DNA from: Chloroflexota bacterium
GTDB taxonomy: Bacteria; Chloroflexota; UBA6077
Direction of reading: 5' to 3'
Assembly (NCBI GenBank): GCA_023380955.1
Contig: JAMCTB010000238.1
Coordinates: 1 to 11,634 of the forward strand
Length of the DNA: 11,634 bases
A model generated the notes under the pieces. That model was not told the DNA's origin. It saw nothing but the letters and a program-made list of their open reading frames with translations, and searched no databases. A program made the translations under genes and the position numbers. Shown piece by piece: positions 1 through 4,637 of this stretch; the stretch's first letter is position 1, and every line of letters starts with the position of its first letter.

Positions 1-711
1 CAGGCCGCCTTTGGAGATGGGATCGTACTCCAGGATCGTCTTCCCGTAGCTAGGTGCCTCGGTCAGACGGATGTTGCGCGGTATCACCGTCTCGAAGACC
101 AGATCGGGGAAGTGGCGGATCACCTCCTCGACCACCTGGCTGCTTAGATTGGTGCGGCCGTCGTACATGGTGAGCAGCACCCCCAGCACCGCGAGGTGCG
201 GGTTGATGCTGTCCCGCACCATGTCGATGGTGTGCATCAGCTGGGCAAGCCCTTCCAGCGCCAGGTACTCGCACTGGACCGGGACCAGCACCGCGTCGGC
301 GGCGGTCAGGGCGTTGACGGTGAGGAGCCCCAGGGAGGGAGGGCAATCGATGATGGCCAGGGAGTAATCGGCCATCACCTTCTGGAGGGCCCTCTTCAAA
401 CGCCCCTCGCGGACCATCAGGTTGACCATCTCCACCTCGGCGCCGGCCAATCGACGGGCCGAGGGGATCAGGTGGAGGTCGGGATGGCGGGTGGTCCGCA
501 CGACCTTGGCCATGGATTCGCCCTCCACCAGCACCTCGTAGACGGAGCGCTCGAAGTTCCTCTCGTCGAAGCCGAGGGCCGTGGTGGCATTGGCCTGGGG
601 ATCCAGGTCAACCAGCAACACATTCCTGCCCTGGGAGAGATAAGCTCCCAGGTTCACGGCTGTGGTGGTCTTACCCACGCCACCCTTCTGATTGGCGACG
701 GCGATGATCAA
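1..711 (-). CDS. parA: ParA/Soj chromosome-partitioning ATPase (3' end cut by window edge)
   Basis: This is a ParA/Soj-type Walker ATPase. With ParB and parS, this family moves or positions newly replicated origins and acts in the cytoplasm on nucleoid DNA. The 237 visible residues begin MIIAVANQ. The deviant Walker A KGGVGKTTT is at residues 9-17 with the signature lysine K9, the Walker A' segment VDLDPQAN is at 34-41, and Walker B IIDCPPS is at 120-126. The frame is open to position 1 and ends in the usual C-terminal motif EAPSYGK...YDP, so only about 10-20 residues should be missing. The start is a TTG at 711-709, chosen because it gives the family's usual short N-terminus and has AAGAGG 9 nt upstream (726-721). 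No in-frame ATG or GTG is available. parB would be expected just past the left edge. The ribosome-binding site directly abuts a paired-hairpin repeat. Family assignment is very secure. Confidence 0.95.
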   Translation of the reverse strand, partial: MIIAVANQKGGVGKTTTAVNLGAYLSQGRNVLLVDLDPQANATTALGFDERNFERSVYEVLVEGESMAKVVRTTRHPDLHLIPSARRLAGAEVEMVNLMVREGRLKRALQKVMADYSLAIIDCPPSLGLLTVNALTAADAVLVPVQCEYLALEGLAQLMHTIDMVRDSINPHLAVLGVLLTMYDGRTNLSSQVVEEVIRHFPDLVFETVIPRNIRLTEAPSYGKTILEYDPISKGGL

Positions 712-726
712 CTCTGCAGACCTCTT

Positions 727-796
727 GTAGCGTCGGGCCTTGTGCCCGACGGTCCCGGGCGATGGTACCAACGTCGGGGACGAGCCCCGACGCTAC
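727..796. repeat. REP/BIME-like paired-hairpin element between pfkB-like gene and parA
   Basis: Two perfect 8-bp stems face each other, each flanked on its outer side by a tetranucleotide foot. GTAG (727-730) is followed by stem 731-738/744-751 with loop CTTGT. Stem 772-779/785-792 with loop ACGAG is followed by CTAC (793-796). The outer 11 bp (727-737 and 786-796) are also perfectly complementary. GTAG-hairpin plus inverted hairpin-CTAC is the organisation of bacterial REP pairs (BIMEs) associated with RAYT/TnpA-REP transposases. It lies exactly between the kinase stop codon (798) and the parA ribosome-binding site (726). There is no T-tract, so it is not a textbook terminator, although either hairpin could attenuate or stabilise mRNA. 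Confidence 0.75.
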
Positions 797-797
797 G

Positions 798-1634
798 CTA
801 TGCGAGACTCTTGTAGGCCTCCAACCTGCGCTCCACCTTCGCCCGGTCCGGCACCCCCTCCAGGCCGGGTTGCTCTACCGCGAAGGAGGCCGCGCAGCAG
901 GCGAAGGCAGCGCTGTGGTAGGGATCTCGCGTGCGATGATACTCGATCAGGAAGGCCGCCGCGAAGACGTCCCCGGCTCCCGTCGGGTCCACCTCCCGCA
1001 CCGAGAAGGCTGGGAACTCCCGCGGGTCGCCCCGGACGAAGATGGTTGCCCCTCGTGCGCCCTGGGTGAGCAGCGTGATGGGGACCCTATCCAGACAGCG
1101 GGGGAGGAAATCCGGATCTCCGGCCAGATCCTCCTCGCTGAAGATCACCACCTGCGATCCGGCCAGGAGGCGGTCGTCTCCCCTCCACGGACCCTGCCGG
1201 ACCACTCCGCCAGCATCCCATCGCCGCAGAAGACCCTGAGGGGTCAGGCCGATCAGGGAAGCCGAGAATGGCTCCAGAAGGCTGCCGTCTATCTCGTGGG
1301 CCACCGGGGCTAGGTGAACGATGGGAGAGCCGGTCCACGCCTTCGGGACGGCTTCGGCGGGCACCCCCCCCGCTGCCCCCAGGACCCTCTGGGTCCGGCG
1401 CCCCCCCTGATACAGATTCTCGAAGCTGGTAGTGGCGGGAGCCGGACGGCGGGCGATCTCCACGCCGGGCAGGAGGCCTCCCCAGTCTAGCTCCTCACCC
1501 GCCACGGTGACTATCCCTGCGGCCAATCCCAACCGTGCCGCGGTGGTAGAGGCGTAGGCCACGCTGCCGCCCACGGCTGTGCCCCGCGCAAGCCGGTCGA
1601 TGGTCAGGTGGCCCAAGGCCAGGTAGTCGGGCAT
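798..1634 (-). CDS. PfkB/ribokinase-family carbohydrate kinase, substrate unknown
   Basis: A 278-residue member of the PfkB/ribokinase superfamily, which phosphorylates sugars, nucleosides or polyols with ATP in the cytoplasm. The N-terminus MPDYLALGHLTIDRL is the first beta strand of the fold. Residues 22-36 (GGSVAYASTTAARLG) correspond to the first PfkB signature around the substrate site. DPTGAGD at 216-222 is the second signature, with the anion hole and the catalytic Asp222. The frame is open further upstream to 1721, but that extension is proline/arginine-rich and translates the adjacent repeat, so ATG 1634 is preferred even though no clear Shine-Dalgarno precedes it. Length is slightly short for the family (usually about 300). 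It sits between jag and parA. GHLTID and GGSVAYAS loosely resemble inositol-kinase-like members, but the substrate cannot be read from sequence. Confidence 0.85.
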   Translation of the reverse strand: MPDYLALGHLTIDRLARGTAVGGSVAYASTTAARLGLAAGIVTVAGEELDWGGLLPGVEIARRPAPATTSFENLYQGGRRTQRVLGAAGGVPAEAVPKAWTGSPIVHLAPVAHEIDGSLLEPFSASLIGLTPQGLLRRWDAGGVVRQGPWRGDDRLLAGSQVVIFSEEDLAGDPDFLPRCLDRVPITLLTQGARGATIFVRGDPREFPAFSVREVDPTGAGDVFAAAFLIEYHRTRDPYHSAAFACCAASFAVEQPGLEGVPDRAKVERRLEAYKSLA

Positions 1635-1658
1635 AGTCAGAAAAGGGGTTATCTCTAT

Positions 1659-1734
1659 GTAGGGCGGGGGCTTGTCCCCCGCCGCCCCCAAACAACGGCA
1701 GGGGCGGGCGGCAGGGCACACGACCCTGCCCTAC
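1659..1734. repeat. REP/BIME-like paired-hairpin element between jag and pfkB-like gene
   Basis: Same design as the element at 727-796 but with a different stem sequence. GTAG (1659-1662) is followed by an 8-bp perfect stem 1663-1670/1676-1683 with the same loop CTTGT. A 7-bp perfect stem 1710-1716/1724-1730 with loop CACACGA is followed by CTAC (1731-1734). The shared feet, shared first loop and paired inverted layout argue for a repeat family rather than two independent terminators. It occupies most of the gap between the jag stop and the kinase start and would be transcribed as part of the kinase leader. Confidence 0.7.
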
Positions 1735-1743
1735 GCCCTGTCA

Positions 1744-1767
1744 CCGCCAGCAGGAGTTGGCTCCTAC
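1744..1767 (-). repeat. Single REP-like hairpin with GTAG foot overlapping the jag stop codon
   Basis: Read on the minus strand, this begins GTAGGAGCCAACTCC. A GTAG foot (1767-1764) is followed by GGAG/CTCC pairing and a competing GCCAAC/GCTGGC stem with one mismatch. The TAG of the foot is the stop codon of jag. Together with 1659-1734 it makes a cluster of three GTAG-type hairpins in about 110 bp. The GTAGGAGC plus hairpin layout resembles REP sequences I know from proteobacteria; that comparison is from memory. Confidence 0.5.
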
Positions 1768-2495
1768 GAATATCTGGACGAGCGGCTCGGCGTCTTGGGG
1801 ATGACGTTGACCCTGCGGTCCTCGCCGTAGCCGCTGCTCTCGGTCGCGACGTAAGGGTTGTTCTGAAGAGCCATGTGGACGATGCGGCGCTCGTTGGCGG
1901 GCATAGGCTCCAGGGCGACGGTTTGGCCCGTCCGCCGAACACGGTCGGCGACCCGCGACGCCAGGTTGCGGAGGGACTCCTCCCTCCGGGCCCTGTAGCC
2001 CTCCACGTCGACGGCGATCCGGACCCAGGAGTTGAGCTGCTTGCCCACCATCAGGTTGAGCAGGAACTGCAGAGAGGAGAGGGTCTCGCCCCGTCTCCCG
2101 ATCAGGATCCCCAGGTCGTCGCCCGTGACCTCCAGGAGGATAGGGGACTCATCGTCCCCCGTCCCGCCCCTGCAGTCCACCTCGGCGTTGATGTCCATGT
2201 GGTCGAGCAGCTGCGCCAGCATCTCCTCGGCCACGGCGACGGCAACCCCCGGCTTGGCGGCGATCTCCCCCTTGGCTGGGGCGGCCGGCGCCTCCTTCTT
2301 GGCTGTGGCAGAAGCTGTATCCTTGAGAACCGTGACCCTCACCCGGGCGCTCTCTCCCCGGACGAAACCCAGGAGGCCCTTGTGGCCCTCGCTGAGGACG
2401 GTAACCTCTACTTCGTCGCGGCTCTTGCCCAGCTTACTGAGCGCCTGCTGGACCGCCTCCTCGACGCTCCTGGCGCTCACATCAACGCTTTCCAT
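1764..2495 (-). CDS. jag: Jag/KhpB (SpoIIIJ-associated) RNA-binding protein
   Basis: A 243-residue protein with the standard three-part layout. The Jag N-terminal domain is at about 1-55, including the KGLLGF motif at 39-44. An Ala/Lys/Pro-rich linker covers about 58-85. A KH domain at about 88-160 carries the GxxG loop IGRRG at 132-136. An R3H domain follows with RRIVH (R203-H207, the RxxxH signature). In the family, KhpB/Jag works with KhpA as a cytoplasmic RNA chaperone and influences cell elongation and division. The start ATG (2495-2493) overlaps the end of yidC by 14 nt, with GGAGG 10 nt upstream inside yidC, so translation is probably coupled. The stop TAG (1766-1764) lies in the GTAG foot of a REP-like hairpin, and the last residues (about SRSSRYS) look like non-conserved tail. 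Confidence 0.93.
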   Translation of the reverse strand: MESVDVSARSVEEAVQQALSKLGKSRDEVEVTVLSEGHKGLLGFVRGESARVRVTVLKDTASATAKKEAPAAPAKGEIAAKPGVAVAVAEEMLAQLLDHMDINAEVDCRGGTGDDESPILLEVTGDDLGILIGRRGETLSSLQFLLNLMVGKQLNSWVRIAVDVEGYRARREESLRNLASRVADRVRRTGQTVALEPMPANERRIVHMALQNNPYVATESSGYGEDRRVNVIPKTPSRSSRYS

Positions 2496-3306
2496 TCGCT
2501 CTCTTTTCCTCCCTCGGAGGCTTGGCGCCAGAGCCCTTCTTGGGCCTGGCGCCCTTAGAAATCTTCTGCTGAGGATTCACCGCTGCCCCGTCGCCGGGCG
2601 CGGGATCCGTGTCCGCCGACACCACCCGAGCTGGCGCCACAGAAGGCTTAGAGCCGGGCAGTATCCCTCCCCAGCCGGTCGTCAACCCTTGCTGGAAGAA
2701 GGTGAACAGGTTGGTGGTCACCCAGTACAGGGCCAACCCCGAGGGCACGCTGGTCGCCACGAAACCGAAGGTCAGCGGCATGAACAGCATCACCTTGTTC
2801 ATGGTCTGCTGCTGCGGATCGGTGGACGGCATCGTCATCATCCGCTGCACGATGAACTGGGTCACCACCGTAAGGATCACCAGAATGTAGAAGGGATCCG
2901 GGTGGGCCAGACTGGGCAGCCACAGGAAGCCCTGGCTGAACTCGGGCGCCGTCTGCGCCAGGTGGAGCAGGGCATAATAGAGGCCGAACCAGACCGGCAT
3001 CTGAATCAGCATAGGCAGGCAGCCCGCCATTGGGTTGATGCCATGCTCCTTGTAGATCCGCATGGTTTCCTGGGTCAGCCGTTCCTTGTCCTTCCCGTAC
3101 CGGCGCTTCGCCTCCTCCATCAGCGGCTGAACGTCCCGCATCGCCTTGGAGGAGCGGATCTGCATCAGGTTCAAGGGGAAGGTTATGAACTTGATCGCCA
3201 GGGTCAGAACGATGATGGCGAGGCCGTAGCTCCCCAGAAACCCGTGGAGGGCAACCAGTGCTCCCGTCAGCGGCCATACGATTAGAGAGTTCCAGACCTC
3301 GGTCAA
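2482..3306 (-). CDS. yidC: YidC/Oxa1/SpoIIIJ membrane protein insertase (short, monoderm-type form)
   Basis: A 274-residue insertase that places membrane proteins in the cytoplasmic membrane alone or with SecYEG. It lacks the large periplasmic domain of Gram-negative YidC and has no lipobox. A hydrophobic N-terminal stretch (about 5-24) precedes the conserved GSYGLAIIVLT. The conserved segments follow: a membrane segment at about 27-47, a charged cytoplasmic loop at about 50-85 (RSSKAM...YGKDKERL), INPMAGCLPMLIQMPVWFGLY at about 88-108, a segment at about 139-158, and MPLTFGFVATSVPSGLALYW at about 176-195. The tail from about 215 is Pro/Lys/Arg-rich, as in forms that bind the ribosome. Lys39 occupies the place of the hydrophilic-groove arginine seen in E. 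coli and Bacillus homologues. The start is TTG (3306-3304) with a perfect AGGAGG 7 nt upstream. Confidence 0.95.
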   Translation of the reverse strand: MTEVWNSLIVWPLTGALVALHGFLGSYGLAIIVLTLAIKFITFPLNLMQIRSSKAMRDVQPLMEEAKRRYGKDKERLTQETMRIYKEHGINPMAGCLPMLIQMPVWFGLYYALLHLAQTAPEFSQGFLWLPSLAHPDPFYILVILTVVTQFIVQRMMTMPSTDPQQQTMNKVMLFMPLTFGFVATSVPSGLALYWVTTNLFTFFQQGLTTGWGGILPGSKPSVAPARVVSADTDPAPGDGAAVNPQQKISKGARPKKGSGAKPPREEKRANGKR

Positions 3307-3313
3307 GCAAATT

Positions 3314-3319
3314 CCTCCT
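3314..3319 (-). promoter_or_regulatory. Strong ribosome-binding site fixing the TTG start of yidC
   Basis: AGGAGG on the minus strand, 7 nt before the TTG at 3306. It decides the start because no ATG is suitably placed and the resulting N-terminus matches short YidC proteins. Confidence 0.8.
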
Positions 3320-3366
3320 AAAGAGTTCGCTACTGCACAGTTGGCAGCCGGAGGCGTGCCATCGTC

Positions 3367-3597
3367 TTAGGGGACCGGATCGTAGCCCCCCGGATTGAAG
3401 GGATGGCAGCGAGCAATCCGCCCGGCGGCCATCCGCCCGCCCTTCCAGAGTCCGTACCTATCGATAGCCTCGTAGCCGTAGTGGGAGCAGGTGGGCTCGA
3501 AACGGCATGCTGCCGGAAGCATATGCGAAAGCGTAAGCTGATACAGTCTAATCAGAAACAGTCCGATCCATTTCGGAGCTAGTGTGATCCACGTCAT
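3367..3597 (-). CDS. yidD: YidD membrane protein insertion efficiency factor
   Basis: A 76-residue protein of the YidD family (DUF37, formerly a 'hemolytic' annotation), thought to assist YidC-dependent insertion at the inner face of the membrane. An amphipathic N-terminal helix ([14 protein letters not shown]) leads into the family signature [15 protein letters not shown], then RYGLWKGG and [12 protein letters not shown], with the three conserved cysteines present. The start ATG 3597 lies 50 nt inside the 3' end of rnpA. No other start codon precedes the conserved part and no good Shine-Dalgarno is visible, so coupling to rnpA translation is likely. A 60-nt gap then leads to yidC. Confidence 0.93.
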   Translation of the reverse strand: MTWITLAPKWIGLFLIRLYQLTLSHMLPAACRFEPTCSHYGYEAIDRYGLWKGGRMAAGRIARCHPFNPGGYDPVP

Positions 3598-3970
3598 TCT
3601 TGGTTAGGTCCCGTTTCCCGGACGGCGGTTGCTCCTTTGGCAGCAAACGGGCCCGCCGCAGCAGGATCTCCACGGCCCGGCTGACCTGCTCGAAGTCCGC
3701 CTCGGCGATGGCCGGACGGGCGATGAACACCAGGTCGCGCCCCCGGACGAGCCTTGGGAGGAGGCTTCTGACCGCCTCCCGGATCAGCCGCTTGGCCCGG
3801 TTGCGCGCCACGGCCTTGCCGACCCGCTTGCTGGTGGAAATCCCGATCCGGGTGATCTCCAGGTTGTTGGGTGCTACGTATAACACCAGCAGCGGGTGCG
3901 CCCACGATTGCTTAAGGGCACGCACCCGCTGGAATTCTGCGCTCTTCTTAAGACGGTGTCGTCTCTGCAT
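3548..3970 (-). CDS. rnpA: Ribonuclease P protein component
   Basis: A 140-residue basic protein, the protein subunit of RNase P, which binds the catalytic RNA and helps remove 5' leaders from pre-tRNAs. It starts [16 protein letters not shown], as usual for RnpA. The RNR motif is intact ([14 protein letters not shown]), preceded by [14 protein letters not shown]. About the last 20 residues (from [10 protein letters not shown]) lie beyond the conserved fold and are encoded where rnpA overlaps yidD by 50 nt. ATG 3970 is chosen from homology. It has no visible Shine-Dalgarno and is preceded 5 nt upstream by a GC-rich hairpin (3976-3990, CCGCG/CGCGG). The same frame stays open for 81 further codons upstream through rpmH, but without a good start. 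Confidence 0.94.
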   Translation of the reverse strand: MQRRHRLKKSAEFQRVRALKQSWAHPLLVLYVAPNNLEITRIGISTSKRVGKAVARNRAKRLIREAVRSLLPRLVRGRDLVFIARPAIAEADFEQVSRAVEILLRRARLLPKEQPPSGKRDLTKNDVDHTSSEMDRTVSD

Positions 3971-4005
3971 GGGAGCCGCGCGGGGCGCGGTCACCACCCG
4001 GATAT

Positions 4006-4143
4006 CTAGACGACGGTCAGCCTCTTGCGCCCGCGGAGCCTCCTCATCTTGAGGACCCTCCGACCGTCCTTGGTGGCCATCCGCTTGAGGAAGCCGTGTT
4101 CGCGCTTCCGCGGGATTCGCTTCGGCTGGTACGTGCGTTTCAT
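4006..4143 (-). CDS. rpmH: 50S ribosomal protein L34
   Basis: A 45-residue, very basic protein beginning [20 protein letters not shown] and ending in the typical GRKRLTVV. This is bacterial L34, a late-assembling protein of the large subunit. Length matches the family (44-47). An AAGGGG about 11 nt before the ATG is the likely ribosome-binding site. It is first in the rpmH-rnpA-yidD-yidC-jag unit, 35 nt before rnpA, and starts about 34 nt after the predicted transcription start. Confidence 0.96.
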   Translation of the reverse strand: MKRTYQPKRIPRKREHGFLKRMATKDGRRVLKMRRLRGRKRLTVV

Positions 4144-4183
4144 GCAGCGCAAAACCCCTTGCAGTCAGTTCATTGATAAGCAA

Positions 4184-4213
4184 ATTATACGGTTTGGGGT
4201 GCGGAGGTGTCAA
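4184..4213 (-). promoter_or_regulatory. Consensus sigma-70 promoter of the rpmH operon
   Basis: On the minus strand, a perfect TTGACA (4213-4208) and a perfect TATAAT (4189-4184) are separated by 18 nt. Transcription should begin near 4177, giving a leader of about 34 nt before rpmH. It is correctly placed and oriented for the rpmH-rnpA-yidD-yidC-jag genes, whose high expression would fit such a strong promoter. Confidence 0.85.
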
Positions 4214-4248
4214 TGTGAGGGGGACAGGCGCGCCGACGGGGGAACGGG

Positions 4249-4443
4249 GTGACGTTGTGGAGGGCTACCTACGATGGGGATGGGTCCCGCCGGAGGCGGC
4301 TGGACGGGAAGGGGACCATCCACTACGTGGGCCCCTACGAGCGGAGCGCGGGGAACGGCCAGGACGTGACCGAGGTGGCTGTGAACGTGCCGGAGGGCAA
4401 GTTCACGCCTCTCCCAAGGGGAGAGCAATGGATAGACACATAG
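4249..4443 (+). pseudogene. Short remnant resembling an RHS/YD-repeat protein
   Basis: A 64-codon open frame from GTG 4249 to TAG 4443. Its N-terminal half contains ATYDGDGSRRRRLDGKGT followed by IHYVGPYERSAGNGQDVTEV. This is the pattern of the RHS-associated core (YDGDGxRV...YYVGxYYE...VTKY). The similarity stops after about residue 44, and the remainder (AVNVPEGKFTPLPRGEQW...) overlaps two hairpins. A TGA closes the frame upstream at 4216-4218, and there is no convincing ribosome-binding site. RHS proteins are normally well over a thousand residues and often toxins or wall-associated, so this is best read as a decayed fragment. A small unrelated real gene is the alternative. Confidence 0.45.
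4381..4425. repeat. Two adjacent short hairpins in the RHS-like remnant
   Basis: GTGAAC (4381-4386) pairs with GTTCAC (4401-4406), with inner TGCC/GGCA pairing. It is followed after two bases by CTCTCCC (4409-4415) pairing with GGGAGAG (4419-4425). The second palindrome resembles the one after livF (9506-9524), suggesting dispersed palindromic repeats. There is no T-tract. Confidence 0.45.
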
Positions 4444-4468
4444 TTAAACCTGGCTAACAACGTAGCTG

Positions 4469-4498
4469 TTGACTAAGTAGCTCCACCTCTGCTATACA
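4469..4498 (+). promoter_or_regulatory. Predicted sigma-70 promoter of the liv operon
   Basis: TTGACT (4469-4474), an 18-nt spacer and TATACA (4493-4498): one mismatch in the -35 box and two differences from TATAAT in the -10. It predicts a start near 4505 and a leader of about 133 nt before livK. A small inverted repeat CAAC-6-GTTG (4458-4471) overlaps the -35 box and could be an operator half-site pair, though it is short enough to be chance. Confidence 0.6.
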
Positions 4499-4637
4499 CC
4501 ACCCAACCGAATATCGACCGGATTCCGGCAGGGCCGCCGGAGCTGTCCGACCAGTGTAGGTCGCCTCGCGCGACGATGCCTGCAACTACCCGCGTCCTAT
4601 CGGCAAAGGGTCTTCGCCCAATTAGAAGGAGGGTATT

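Larger units (their letters stand above)
4144..4637. other. 494-nt divergent region between rpmH and the liv operon
   Basis: It contains the rpmH promoter (4184-4213), an RHS-like coding remnant (4249-4443) with two hairpins inside it (4381-4406; 4409-4425), the liv promoter (4469-4498) and a leader of about 130 nt with further small hairpins, for example TCCGGC/GCCGGA and a GTAG-footed GTCGC/GCGAC at 4556-4574. In many bacteria dnaA and oriC lie beside rpmH. Here I find no dnaA and no match to the DnaA box TTATNCACA on either strand. Confidence 0.6.

Noticed and set aside
727..796. Intrinsic terminator of the pfkB-like gene
   Set aside because: The stems are strong, but no T-run follows on the minus strand, and the GTAG/CTAC paired layout fits a repeat better.
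196..816. Long plus-strand open frame (206 codons) opposite parA
   Set aside because: It lies antisense to a clearly conserved ParA, has a His/Gly/Gln-rich composition and matches no family. It is a GC-rich shadow.
1608..3285. Two long plus-strand open frames (316 and 417 codons) opposite jag and yidC
   Set aside because: Both are antisense to conserved genes with intact motifs, and their composition is Arg/Leu/Ser/His-rich without recognisable domains.
4144..4637. Possible replication origin beside rpmH
   Set aside because: I found no TTATNCACA-type DnaA boxes, no AT-rich unwinding tract and no dnaA.
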